IMG/VR virus record: IMGVR_UViG_3300037961_005010
Span: 1 to 64,000 of that record
Origin: a virus
DNA: 64,000 bases
Direction: 5' to 3' (one strand)
A program made the translations under genes and the position numbers. The notes below the pieces were generated by a model. It was not told the DNA's origin. It was given only the letters and a program-made list of their open reading frames with translations, and searched no databases. Positions 7,774-14,155 of this stretch are shown piece after piece. How positions within the stretch are numbered: position 1 is the first letter of the stretch; each line of letters opens with the position of its first letter.

Positions 7774-7781
7774 GATAAATA
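7774..7781 (+). promoter_or_regulatory. Possible late promoter box (GATAAATA)
   Basis: Seven of eight bases match the T4-type late box TATAAATA, 20 bp before the ATG at 7801. The distance resembles that of the exact late boxes elsewhere in the window. One mismatch keeps this tentative. Confidence 0.35.
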
Positions 7782-7800
7782 GACTAAAAAGAGGAAAGAA

Positions 7801-8061
7801 ATGGAAGATCTATTCGACTTTGGGTTCACAGCAGTAGACGAAGATGAACTCTCTGCAGTACAAGCAACGGCTCAAGAAGCCCTCGATGCCTCTCAAGCTG
7901 CTCTCTCTACTCAAGAAAAACTCGATAAACTATACAATGCTATTACACCTCTACTCACAAACCTCAAGGCAAACCCTGAAAAAGAGTATATTCTATGGCC
8001 TAATAGACTGGCTAAGGTAGAGCAATTCGAAACACACCTACAGAAGATATACCTCGGGTAA
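7801..8061 (+). CDS. Conserved marine T4-like hypothetical protein (86 aa)
   Basis: Acidic helical protein starting MEDLFDFGFTAVDEDEL, with an alanine-rich helix, and ending in ANPEKEYILWPNRLAKVEQF. I recall this N- and C-terminal combination from other marine T4-like phages, where it has no assigned function. The acidic/aromatic N terminus is the kind of short peptide that can dock on a sliding clamp or polymerase; that is speculation. A late-like box precedes it. Confidence 0.65.
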   Translation: MEDLFDFGFTAVDEDELSAVQATAQEALDASQAALSTQEKLDKLYNAITPLLTNLKANPEKEYILWPNRLAKVEQFETHLQKIYLG

Positions 8062-8073
8062 TAGTATATGCAT

Positions 8074-8208
8074 ATGAAACCAGTTGGGAAACTGCCATTC
8101 GGTCGCTCTCGCGGTTTCGCTACAAGTCCACCCTCAGTCCTCTCGCCATATCAGCCAGGCCCTCAGGTTCACCACCAACACCCAAACTATTTCAACCTTA
8201 TTACCTAA
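8074..8208 (+). CDS. Small proline-rich hypothetical protein (44 aa)
   Basis: A short frame in the 262-base gap after 8061: MKPVGKLPFGRSRGF at the N terminus, then SPPSVLSPYQPGPQ and HHQHPNYF. The basic and proline-rich composition is unlike random translation of AT-rich phage DNA, and the stretch is locally G+C-richer. The ribosome-binding site is weak (GGGTAATAG). It could instead be a structured leader or a remnant. Confidence 0.4.
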   Translation: MKPVGKLPFGRSRGFATSPPSVLSPYQPGPQVHHQHPNYFNLIT

Positions 8209-8234
8209 CGATATCAACAGGTTAGCAAAATAAC

Positions 8235-8297
8235 GCATAAGTTATTGATTCTAAAGCAAACCTTTTCCTTTACATTTGGTTCATTCTGTGGTAGATT
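8235..8297 (+). promoter_or_regulatory. Sigma70-type early promoter P2 with upstream element
   Basis: TTTACA (8269-8274), 17-bp spacer, TAGATT (8292-8297) with TGG just before it. The upstream block 8235-8262 is a diverged copy of the 25-bp element (ATAAGTTATTGATTCTAAAG). It lies 27 bp before the ATG at 8324, with TTAGGAGA as ribosome-binding site. Confidence 0.75.
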
Positions 8298-8323
8298 GCT
8301 ATTATACAGTTTAGGAGATTCAA

Positions 8324-8749
8324 ATGAAAGTTACCGTGATCCATATGCCACACCCATCTGCACCAGTAGACGAGGACGCTGTTCGAGTGGCAGAGGTCTC
8401 TATACCTGCAGAGATTAAGAGTGATACAGAGGCATGTGAATATGCTTACCACAGGACTCAAAACATTTTTGGTTCTTGGTCAATCAAAGATGGTAACGCT
8501 GATAACTGTGACAGTGTTAAGCGTATGTGCCCTTTACACGAAGGTGGCATGGGGTTACGTTCATCCATGATGGGTGATCATTTTATTGTGCATGGCGATA
8601 ATGCTTGGTCACATAACGAGCAGGGCGAGGTATATGAGTGTGCCATGCTAGGCTTTGAGTATAAGAACTCTATGATTCTTGTTGACTTCTTGTCTGAGCA
8701 GCAAGGAAAAGAGATTGCTTATGGAGTAGAGAGAGTGGAGTTAGTATAA
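8324..8749 (+). CDS. Hypothetical early protein (141 aa)
   Basis: First gene behind P2 with a good ribosome-binding site. Soluble protein with cysteines at intervals (ACEYAYHRT, NADNCDSVKRMCPLHEGG) and a GDHFIVHGDNAW stretch; the pattern does not match a zinc finger I know. The stop is TAATG-coupled to the next gene. Confidence 0.6.
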   Translation: MKVTVIHMPHPSAPVDEDAVRVAEVSIPAEIKSDTEACEYAYHRTQNIFGSWSIKDGNADNCDSVKRMCPLHEGGMGLRSSMMGDHFIVHGDNAWSHNEQGEVYECAMLGFEYKNSMILVDFLSEQQGKEIAYGVERVELV

Positions 8750-8931
8750 TGGTAGTATATAGAGTGAGAGCCACGAACAGAACCGGGGCATTTTTCCAGG
8801 GTACCTATGAAGATAAGTACGAGGCGGATAAAATCCATAATAACCTGTATAACGAGGTGACCGCAGAGGGCGGCTATAAGTGGGGTACCGTGGAGACTAA
8901 AAAGGTGGAGATAGGTACCATCAGACCGTAG
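8749..8931 (+). CDS. Hypothetical protein (60 aa)
   Basis: Translationally coupled to 8324-8749 (TAATG). YRVRATNRTGAFFQGTYED looks like a short beta-rich fold with a helix EADKIHNNLYNEV after it, as in small phage host-takeover proteins. No family recognised. Followed by a 175-base structured leader. Confidence 0.55.
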   Translation: MVVYRVRATNRTGAFFQGTYEDKYEADKIHNNLYNEVTAEGGYKWGTVETKKVEIGTIRP

Positions 8932-8945
8932 GAGAAAGGGGCTTT

Positions 8946-9071
8946 TAAATAATATTATTTAGAGGACCCAGCCTACCAGGCCTTAACTGGCTAATCCATT
9001 TATTGGGTTTCGAGAATTTTTTTCGAGAGGTTATCTGAAAAATTTTTTTCACAGGTAAAAAACCATCTCGA
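8946..9071 (+). other. Structured AT-rich intergenic leader
   Basis: It holds a perfect 16-bp palindrome (8946-8961), then a long stem: 9023-9032 (TCGAGAGGTT) pairs with 9061-9071 (AACCATCTCGA) with one bulged A, enclosing an inner AAAAA/TTTTT stem (9036-9042 with 9045-9051). It lies in the leader of 9107-9385. Possible terminator, operator or mRNA-stability structure. Confidence 0.4.
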
Positions 9072-9106
9072 GAGTCATTGCATAGATAGTATAGAGAGGA
9101 GAGACT

Positions 9107-9385
9107 ATGTTTAATAAATCGAATGAGATAGAGGACGACGGATTCATCACTGTGTACCCGAAGCTAGAGCACCCTCACATTGTAAAGGACGGTATACCAA
9201 AGCACGGATCTCCGCAGGATAGAGGCTCGGCTGATAGGTACTATGGACGTCCGTACGATCCACACTGGTATCCCGAGGGGACTGGTAAGGGGAGTCGTAT
9301 AGAGATGGCTCAGATGACTTCTAACCAGATAGTAGAGTATACCTGGGGATATAACAACGAGGAAGATCGGAAAGACTGGGGATGA
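9107..9385 (+). CDS. Hypothetical protein (92 aa)
   Basis: Preceded by GAGAGGAGAG as a strong Shine-Dalgarno. Hydrophilic, rich in Gly, Pro, Tyr and Asp (GSADRYYGRPYDPHWYPEGTG in the centre), probably partly disordered. No family recognised. Its stop is ATGA-coupled to the gene at 9382. Confidence 0.55.
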   Translation: MFNKSNEIEDDGFITVYPKLEHPHIVKDGIPKHGSPQDRGSADRYYGRPYDPHWYPEGTGKGSRIEMAQMTSNQIVEYTWGYNNEEDRKDWG

Positions 9386-9633
9386 TAACGATAGAGTTCG
9401 ATCAAGACGAGACCTGTATTACTATCCTTGATAATACAGGTGAGCTCGAGGATATATCAGTGTTGCTCTATGACGACTATTGCCACATCAGGCAGTACGA
9501 TGAGAAGAGAGACAGGTTTGATGTCGTGACTATGACTGCTGAGATGTACCTCAAGCTCATGAAGGCTTGGAACCTCCCCGAAGGGGCCTACGATATCGTA
9601 ATGGCCCACAGAAAAAAAAACGTAAGTAGTTGA
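9382..9633 (+). CDS. Hypothetical protein (83 aa)
   Basis: Acidic alpha/beta-looking protein (ITIEFDQDETCITILDNTGE). The last codons and stop fall inside the 25-bp element of promoter P3, so the control region overlaps the coding end. Function unknown. Confidence 0.55.
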   Translation: MITIEFDQDETCITILDNTGELEDISVLLYDDYCHIRQYDEKRDRFDVVTMTAEMYLKLMKAWNLPEGAYDIVMAHRKKNVSS

Positions 9634-9682
9634 TTCTAAACGAAACAAAAAGGTTTACATTTGGTTTAAACTGTGGTAGTAT
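9622..9682 (+). promoter_or_regulatory. Sigma70-type early promoter P3 with upstream element
   Basis: The upstream element GTAAGTAGTTGATTC (from 9622) is followed by TTTACA (9654-9659), a 17-bp spacer and TAGTAT (9677-9682) with TGG before it. The 5' leader after it (ATAGTTATATCAAATGATAA) is shared with P4, so the whole cassette was copied. Confidence 0.8.
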
Positions 9683-9710
9683 AGTTATATCAAATGATAA
9701 AGGATATTAC

Positions 9711-9959
9711 ATGTCACAGATAGTACACCTCAGCGACGGAACAGCCATCAAGGCAGACGTAGTAGAGTCTTTTAACAAGGCCGTAGGATCAAAGGAGAAC
9801 TGGAACACAGACGGTTCAATGAACTGGAACTTTGTGGACTCTGACATTAATCTCGATCTAGGAGCGTTCTACTCAGCTGACTACCTATATGAGTGCTTTA
9901 ACGCCTTAGCTGACAGATATGGAATCGGGTGGAAAGATACTGTAAGGGAGAATGTATAA
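9711..9959 (+). CDS. Hypothetical early protein (82 aa)
   Basis: I start it at the ATG at 9711, behind promoter P3 and AAAGGATA; the longer frame from TTG 9630 would translate through the promoter itself. Soluble, acidic, with several aromatic residues (DGSMNWNFVDSD). No family recognised. TAATG-coupled to the gene at 9959. Confidence 0.55.
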   Translation: MSQIVHLSDGTAIKADVVESFNKAVGSKENWNTDGSMNWNFVDSDINLDLGAFYSADYLYECFNALADRYGIGWKDTVRENV

Positions 9960-10357
9960 TGGGAAGAGTGGAATATACTTACGAGGATAACTTAATCAGC
10001 GACCTCCATAAAGATGCTCGTGGACACCGTCCGTCATACGGCTTTATGCTAATGTGGGACGATCTCTCTCCTGCTCAAAAGCAAGAGAAGTGGGATAGCC
10101 TCTGTGAAGAGATGGAGGAGTCCATCGAGATGGAGAAGCAGATGGAGAAGGTTTCTCTAGACGAGTTCAGAAAAACTCTCCGTGCAACTATGAAGACTAC
10201 TGGTACTAACTGGAAGCGAGCTCTGTTCTTCTTAGCTCAGGCTGAGGACATCAACATCGAGGATAACTCACAGGAGTTCTCTCACTTCTTATGGCGCCAG
10301 GGTATCGGCTACGAAGATCGCAATAAAATATGTAAACTTTATGAGGAGACTGTGTAA
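9959..10357 (+). CDS. Hypothetical protein (132 aa)
   Basis: Started at the TAATG ATG (9959) rather than an in-frame GTG at 9929. Charged helical protein: MWDDLSPAQKQEKWDSLCEE, then a Met/Glu-rich helix and a C-terminal half (KRALFFLAQAEDINIED). No catalytic motif found. It is coupled on both sides and part of the P3 operon. Confidence 0.6.
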   Translation: MGRVEYTYEDNLISDLHKDARGHRPSYGFMLMWDDLSPAQKQEKWDSLCEEMEESIEMEKQMEKVSLDEFRKTLRATMKTTGTNWKRALFFLAQAEDINIEDNSQEFSHFLWRQGIGYEDRNKICKLYEETV

Positions 10358-10602
10358 TGACTATCGCTACTACATATGATGAAAGAATGAACCTGATCAA
10401 GAAGATCGATCAGCGGCGTAAGAAGCTGGCCTCTGTAAAGAAGAGGACTCGTAAGGTAAGACCACCAAAGGTGGATCGATCCTTTATGGAAGTTCCAAAG
10501 GAGTCTAATATGTATCAGTGGACTGATGCGTCAAAGTACGCGAAGGAGTACTATGGCGAGACTCTTTATCATACGACTCGTTTCGATAACGACTGGGATT
10601 AA
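10357..10602 (+). CDS. Small basic hypothetical protein (81 aa)
   Basis: TAATG-coupled to the upstream gene. Residues 8-40 are strongly basic (KKIDQRRKKLASVKKRTRKV), the rest aromatic and acidic (YQWTDASKYAKEYYGETLY). A nucleic-acid-binding role is plausible from charge only. A G+C-rich hairpin follows its stop. Confidence 0.55.
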   Translation: MTIATTYDERMNLIKKIDQRRKKLASVKKRTRKVRPPKVDRSFMEVPKESNMYQWTDASKYAKEYYGETLYHTTRFDNDWD

Positions 10603-10609
10603 AATGCGA

Positions 10610-10624
10610 CGCGCCTCCGGCGCG
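10610..10624 (+). other. Short G+C-rich hairpin
   Basis: CGCGCC-TCC-GGCGCG: a perfect 6-bp stem with a 3-base loop, 8 bases after the stop at 10602 and 15 bases before the ATG at 10639. No T-run follows, so it is not a standard terminator; it may guard mRNA or modulate translation of the next gene. Confidence 0.45.
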
Positions 10625-10638
10625 AGAAAGAACTGATC

Positions 10639-10842
10639 ATGACTGTGTTTCCCGCAAGCCTCATAAATACAACAGGCCACTGGTTAGTAGGTACCGAGTG
10701 GCACTACGCGAAAGGAACAGTACGGATGGAGTCAGATGGCTTCAGCTGTTCTTGTCGCAAGAAAGCACGAGTACCGTGCAACCACATTAAAAATGTTAAG
10801 CTTCGTCTGTACGGAGTCTTTGACGAGAACTATAAGGAATAA
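10639..10842 (+). CDS. Mini SWIM-type zinc-finger protein (67 aa)
   Basis: Cys37, Cys39, Cys47 and His49 form CxC-x7-CxH (FSCSCRKKARVPCNHI), the metal-binding pattern of SWIM domains, which usually bind DNA or proteins within larger ATPases, transposases or kinases. Here the finger is almost the whole protein, with an N-terminal beta-like half. The family call rests on the four ligands and their spacing; metal binding is inferred. Confidence 0.6.
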   Translation: MTVFPASLINTTGHWLVGTEWHYAKGTVRMESDGFSCSCRKKARVPCNHIKNVKLRLYGVFDENYKE

Positions 10843-10846
10843 TAGT

Positions 10847-11431
10847 ATGAGTGACAAAAAACCACCAGGGATGGGCCTTAGGCCACCCTATGCTAGTTTC
10901 AAATTAAGAGACGAGCAGATTCACCTCTTAGAGACAGAGATTGCAGCTGAGGTCGAGAAGGCCGGAGGATTAGAGCAAGGTAAGGTAGGAAACGTTGGAG
11001 ATGCGAGAGGCGAGATTCGAAGAAGCGAGATCTTGTTCATGCCTAATAACATAGCGGTCAATTCTTTTTGCCACAATATCTTTAGAGATGCTAACCGACA
11101 GCTCTACGGTTTCCACCTTGAAAAGATATGGGACTTACAGTACACTGAGTATGATGCTTCTTATGAAGGACACTATGACTGGCACTGTGACACTATATGG
11201 AACAGTAGTACGTGGTATCAGAGAAAGCTCAGTATGACTATTCAATTGTCTTCTAGCTATGAGTACGAAGGTGGAGAGTTTGAGTTACAGAACACACCGC
11301 TGCCAGCTACCTATCAAGACAAAGGTACTGTACTAATGTTTCCTAGCTACTTGAATCACAGAGTCTTGCCTGTAACAAAAGGAAAGAGAAAATCTCTTGT
11401 CGCTTGGATTGAAGGTCCTTTGTTTGTATAA
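10847..11431 (+). CDS. 2-oxoglutarate/Fe(II) oxygenase (prolyl 4-hydroxylase-like)
   Basis: 194 residues from the ATG at 10847; an upstream in-frame start at 10736 lies inside the SWIM gene. The iron triad is visible: His113 and Asp115 (YDWHCDT) and His171 (YLNHRV), with Arg181/Lys182 in GKRKSLVAWIEG as likely 2OG carboxylate contact. YEYEGGEFEL is the conserved beta-turn of P4H-type enzymes. Phage members of this family are common in marine myoviruses; the substrate (a protein or nucleic acid) is unknown. Confidence 0.8.
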   Translation: MSDKKPPGMGLRPPYASFKLRDEQIHLLETEIAAEVEKAGGLEQGKVGNVGDARGEIRRSEILFMPNNIAVNSFCHNIFRDANRQLYGFHLEKIWDLQYTEYDASYEGHYDWHCDTIWNSSTWYQRKLSMTIQLSSSYEYEGGEFELQNTPLPATYQDKGTVLMFPSYLNHRVLPVTKGKRKSLVAWIEGPLFV

Positions 11432-11436
11432 AAAAC

Positions 11437-11497
11437 GTAAGTGGTTGATTTCAAACGAAACCTTTTCCTTTACATTTAGTTTAAACTGTGGTAGTAT
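11437..11497 (+). promoter_or_regulatory. Sigma70-type early promoter P4 with upstream element
   Basis: The element GTAAGTGGTTGATTTCAA (from 11437) is followed by CCTTTTCC, TTTACA (11469-11474), a 17-bp spacer and TAGTAT (11492-11497) with TGG before it. It starts 5 bases after the oxygenase stop and is nearly identical to P3 downstream of the -35. Confidence 0.8.
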
Positions 11498-11528
11498 AGT
11501 TATATCAAATGATAAAAGGATATAAAAA

Positions 11529-11792
11529 ATGGGAATAGCTTTAAACACACTTATCGATCAAACAGCGTCTTACTGCACAGAAGCTAATGACAAAGAATTA
11601 AAAGCTATGTACAGAGATGACATGAGGTTATTTTCAGAAGTTGCGGTTGCAATAACTTTTGGTAATTTCAAAAAAGCTTCTAGTTATGTTGAAGCTATGG
11701 ACACCTCAGCACGTGAGCAAGTCGTCACAGCTCTTGTAGAAGACTTAGGTGCTGAATTAGTTGCAGAAAAATTTGGTTATGAGGTACGTTAA
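11529..11792 (+). CDS. Hypothetical early protein (87 aa)
   Basis: First gene behind P4, with AAAAGGATAT upstream of the ATG. Alanine- and glutamate-rich, entirely helical-looking, single Cys (YCTEAND). No family recognised. Confidence 0.6.
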   Translation: MGIALNTLIDQTASYCTEANDKELKAMYRDDMRLFSEVAVAITFGNFKKASSYVEAMDTSAREQVVTALVEDLGAELVAEKFGYEVR

Positions 11793-11797
11793 TAAAA

Positions 11798-11995
11798 ATG
11801 GTTAAGGTTGTACACTATGTCGGTTTCCGTGGAGATGAGTTCGTCCGAGCTTATCGATTGTGGGGTGGTCCTGCAATGATCCACAAGTGGAATGACGATC
11901 GTGTTATGACTGAGGTCGGAGATTCAGATGTAGTTATATTCGGTCCCAAGTATCGTTATAATAAGTGGGTATGGGATGCTTCATCTGATATGTAA
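11798..11995 (+). CDS. Hypothetical protein (65 aa)
   Basis: Five bases after the previous stop. Trp-rich small protein with YVGFRGDEFVRAYRLWGGP, then a beta-like VGDSDVVIFGPKY. No recognised family. Last gene before the structured 150-base gap. Confidence 0.55.
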   Translation: MVKVVHYVGFRGDEFVRAYRLWGGPAMIHKWNDDRVMTEVGDSDVVIFGPKYRYNKWVWDASSDM

Positions 11996-12017
11996 AATCC
12001 TAGGTGTAATAGTAAGT

Positions 12018-12127
12018 TCCTGTACAGGGCACCGAGGTTGGTATAGCGGCTGGTACCAGTAAACCCAGACGGTTGCTGCATACGTTAAATGCAGATAGGT
12101 GGAGGGGCAACTGCAGAACGCCCCTCC
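12018..12127 (+). ncRNA. Candidate structured RNA in a 153-base intergenic region
   Basis: Three hairpins in a row: CTGG-TACCAG near 12049-12059, CTGCAT/ATGCAG (12076-12081 with 12089-12094, 7-base loop ACGTTAA), and GGAGGGGC/GCCCCTCC (12101-12108 with 12120-12127, 11-base loop). The stretch is clearly G+C-richer than its surroundings and has no open frame. A D-loop-like GGTATAGCGGCTGGTA is present, but no tRNA cloverleaf or T-loop. It could be a small RNA, a leader that controls 12149-12478, or a tRNA-derived remnant. Confidence 0.45.
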
Positions 12128-12148
12128 TCTGATTAAAAGGAGATTGTT

Positions 12149-12478
12149 ATGTCAATGCATATGATTCGTGGAATCCAAGTTCATGGTAAGTCTAAACTGA
12201 AGCGTAAGCCAGGTTGGAAAAAAGTTGTAGCTGAGCATGAAGCTTTTCTTAAAAAGATGGGTGTAAAGAACACCAAGTCAAACTATAGGGCAGAGCTACC
12301 TGATTACAGCACTGGTCCTAGGATGACATCTGACGCTATACCAGGCAATGGATCTAAAGTAAAAGCAAATGAATACACCGGTGACTATATCATTGGTATA
12401 GGCACTATGCACAAGTCTAACGCTGTGCCTGTTACTCGTAAGAAGGATGCCGAAGATATGGCAAAGATGAGAAGATGA
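12149..12478 (+). CDS. Conserved marine phage hypothetical protein (109 aa)
   Basis: Preceded by AAAAGGAG. The basic N-terminal half (KSKLKRKPGWKKVVAEHEAF) and the end IGTMHKSNAVPVTRKKDAED followed by MAKMRR match a small protein I recall from cyanophages and pelagiphages, including podoviruses; its function is not established. It is disorder-prone in the middle, and its charge suggests nucleic-acid or ribosome contact. Confidence 0.65.
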   Translation: MSMHMIRGIQVHGKSKLKRKPGWKKVVAEHEAFLKKMGVKNTKSNYRAELPDYSTGPRMTSDAIPGNGSKVKANEYTGDYIIGIGTMHKSNAVPVTRKKDAEDMAKMRR

Positions 12479-12822
12479 GTGGACTTACTCTAGCATTAGG
12501 ATTGTCTATGCATCTAGGATTTGAAGGTGACTATAATTCTATACATCCGCATGTGAGATGGGAAGATCCATCTTATATCGCGGGTGCTTATTTAAATAGT
12601 GAAAGCACAATAAGTGCGTATGTTGGACAGGAGTATAACTATGGAGAATTTGCAGTGGAGCTTGGATTGGTCAGTGGATATTATGATATTGCTGTTGCTC
12701 CTTTTATAAGAGGAAAGTATAAGAACTTTTTTATAGCGCCTGCTGCAGAAGCAGTTGGTGATTCGTGGAATGGTGGAATAGTAATAGGATTTGAAAAAAC
12801 TTTAACAAAAGGGAAAAAATAA
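12475..12822 (+). CDS. Hypothetical beta-rich protein (115 aa)
   Basis: Coupled to the upstream gene by ATGA. Alternating hydrophobic/aromatic strands (LTLALGLSMHLGFEGD, AYVGQEYNYGEFAVELGLVS, FIAPAAEAVGDSWNGGIVIG) resemble a small outer-membrane-type beta-barrel or sheet, but no signal peptide is visible. Family not identified. Confidence 0.5.
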   Translation: MSGLTLALGLSMHLGFEGDYNSIHPHVRWEDPSYIAGAYLNSESTISAYVGQEYNYGEFAVELGLVSGYYDIAVAPFIRGKYKNFFIAPAAEAVGDSWNGGIVIGFEKTLTKGKK

Positions 12823-13076
12823 TGGAACTTACAAGAGATGGATTAGCTAAAAGACTAAGAGAAACTAGAGCTAACATTATCTTTATCAAAGCAGATGGTA
12901 CTCAAAGAATCATGCACTGCACACTAATGAAAAAATTCTTACCAGAACAGATTGATGTAGAAGAATACATTTCAGACAAGTCTAAGAGTCAAGAAGCTTT
13001 AGCTGTATGGGACTTAGAGAAACAAGACTGGAGAAGCTTCAGACTAGATAGAATAGAAGAAATAATCTGGGCGTAA
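12822..13076 (+). CDS. DUF2693-like small protein (SH3-like barrel)
   Basis: 84 residues. The layout (F.K.DGT.R.M.CTL at 22-37, then ALAVWDLEKQDWRSFRLDRI) matches the DUF2693 family conserved in T4-like phages, predicted to form an SH3-like beta-barrel. Function unknown; it sits in the gene set leading to gp33 and gp32. TAATG-coupled to the upstream gene. Confidence 0.65.
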   Translation: MELTRDGLAKRLRETRANIIFIKADGTQRIMHCTLMKKFLPEQIDVEEYISDKSKSQEALAVWDLEKQDWRSFRLDRIEEIIWA

Positions 13077-13082
13077 TAAATA
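13075..13082 (+). promoter_or_regulatory. Possible late promoter box (AATAAATA)
   Basis: One mismatch to TATAAATA, overlapping the stop at 13076 and 26 bp before the ATG at 13108. Tentative because of the mismatch. Confidence 0.35.
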
Positions 13083-13107
13083 ATAGTATCTAATATAGGA
13101 GTTTACT

Positions 13108-13311
13108 ATGATTTTGATTTCTTCATTAACATTAAGTTGGATTCTCTTTTCTGCAGCCTCAGCTTGTGCATTTATGATTGGGTTGAACTGGACTAGAGCA
13201 TCTCAAGACGATATAATATCTCATACTATAATGTATATGGTAGACAACAACATGGTTAAATGGAGGAAAGACGAGAACGGCGAGATAGAACTACTCCAAT
13301 TAGATGAATAA
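13108..13311 (+). CDS. Small single-pass membrane protein (67 aa)
   Basis: Residues 5-25 are one hydrophobic helix (SSLTLSWILFSAASACAFMI), followed by a short cytoplasmic-looking domain with WRKDENGEIELLQLDE. GGAG ribosome-binding site 7 bases before the ATG. Function unknown; inner-membrane location inferred. Confidence 0.6.
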   Translation: MILISSLTLSWILFSAASACAFMIGLNWTRASQDDIISHTIMYMVDNNMVKWRKDENGEIELLQLDE

Positions 13312-13316
13312 AATGG

Positions 13317-13345
13317 TTTACATTTATCTCAAACTGTGGTAGAAT
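13317..13345 (+). promoter_or_regulatory. Sigma70-type promoter P5
   Basis: TTTACA (13317-13322), 17-bp spacer, TAGAAT (13340-13345) with TGTGG before it, the same design as P1-P4 but without the 25-bp upstream element. It lies 27 bp before the ATG at 13373, with AAGGAGAG as ribosome-binding site, and probably drives 13373 and gp33. Confidence 0.75.
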
Positions 13346-13372
13346 AATATTATATGATGAAGGAGAGAGCCA

Positions 13373-13855
13373 ATGGCTATTCGTAAGAAGCGTAAACCAA
13401 TGTCACCGGAACAAAAAGCTGCTGCAGTTGAAAGACTAGCAAAAGCTCGTGAAAAGAGGATGAGAGAGAATCCTCCTAAATATAAAAACATTCACCCTAA
13501 TGCTTTGAATCGTCCAGAAGACGACCCATTTTATTTTCGTAAGATTCAGTCTTGGATCAAAACGCAAAAAGAATTACTAGCTGGTGCTAGAAAAATGGTC
13601 AGGCTGAAAGAGAAAAACGCAGAAACTAAAGTAGCACATATTCAAGCTTACATCAATAATCTTCAGAAGTATTTAAGTACTGGAGAATATGTTGATATGT
13701 TCTATGGTGAGTATCAGCAACATAAGATTCGTTATCGTTGCGTTGTTCCAGCATACGAAAAAGATGGTACACCTAAATATTCGTACGGTGTGTTTTATCA
13801 AGACTTAGGATATACGTACACAGGCTTAGATCCAGAAGTAGAAGAGGAAACATGA
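13373..13855 (+). CDS. Conserved T4-like hypothetical protein upstream of gp33
   Basis: 160 residues. Very basic N terminus (MAIRKKRKPMSPEQKAAAVE), a helix-rich centre, and a beta C-terminal half (MFYGEYQQHKIRYRCVVPAY). Proteins of this type sit next to gp33 in marine T4-like phages. I do not know a function; nucleic-acid contact is suggested by charge. ATGA-coupled to gp33. Confidence 0.6.
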   Translation: MAIRKKRKPMSPEQKAAAVERLAKAREKRMRENPPKYKNIHPNALNRPEDDPFYFRKIQSWIKTQKELLAGARKMVRLKEKNAETKVAHIQAYINNLQKYLSTGEYVDMFYGEYQQHKIRYRCVVPAYEKDGTPKYSYGVFYQDLGYTYTGLDPEVEEET

Positions 13856-14082
13856 TAGAAGCAGAATTCATGAACAAATCAAAATTCAGTAAGATAGTTG
13901 AAAAACAAGTTTTGGATAAAAAGCTAGGTTACATTGATGCTGTAGTAGAAGCATGTAAGTTAACTAGCATTGATCCAGAAGATGTAAAAAAATTTATTTC
14001 TCCTGTTATAAAGGAGAAAATTGAAGCAGAGGCTATGAGTTTAAATTTCTTGCCTCGACAAAATACGTTATATTTTGAATAA
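13852..14082 (+). CDS. 33: Late transcription coactivator gp33
   Basis: 76 residues. It links RNA polymerase to the gp45 sliding clamp so that the late sigma gp55 can open TATAAATA promoters. The C-terminal LPRQNTLYFE is the hydrophobic/acidic clamp-binding tail, and ISPVIKEKIEAEAMSLNFLP is the conserved C-terminal block; the N-terminal helices are divergent as usual. A Met at codon 7 is an alternative start. Position just before gp32 and the many exact late boxes in this window fit the role. Confidence 0.75.
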   Translation: MIEAEFMNKSKFSKIVEKQVLDKKLGYIDAVVEACKLTSIDPEDVKKFISPVIKEKIEAEAMSLNFLPRQNTLYFE

Positions 14083-14118
14083 ATAGCTATGTACAATACA
14101 GCACATATAATGTATAAT
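14078..14118 (+). promoter_or_regulatory. Promoter region of gene 32
   Basis: TGTACA (14090-14095), 17-bp spacer and a perfect TATAAT (14113-14118), 38 bp before the gp32 ATG, give a good sigma70 promoter. A one-mismatch late box AATAAATA lies at 14078-14085 over the gp33 stop. Expression in both early/middle and late periods would fit gp32. Confidence 0.6.
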
Positions 14119-14155
14119 AATACAGTAATATTTCAGACATACGGAGAATATAAAA

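Noticed and set aside
9630-9710. Upstream TTG start for the gene at 9711
   Set aside because: It would translate the 25-bp element and the -35/-10 of promoter P3; the ATG at 9711 has a ribosome-binding site.
10610-10624. Rho-independent terminator
   Set aside because: The stem is only 6 bp and no T-run follows it.
10736-10846. Longer N terminus for the 2OG oxygenase
   Set aside because: It overlaps most of the SWIM-type gene in another frame; the ATG at 10847 gives a complete domain.
12030-12095. tRNA gene, from the GGTATAGCGGCTGGTA stretch
   Set aside because: No acceptor stem pairing, no T-loop (TTCRA) and no plausible anticodon arm; the hairpin loop ACGTTAA does not fit.
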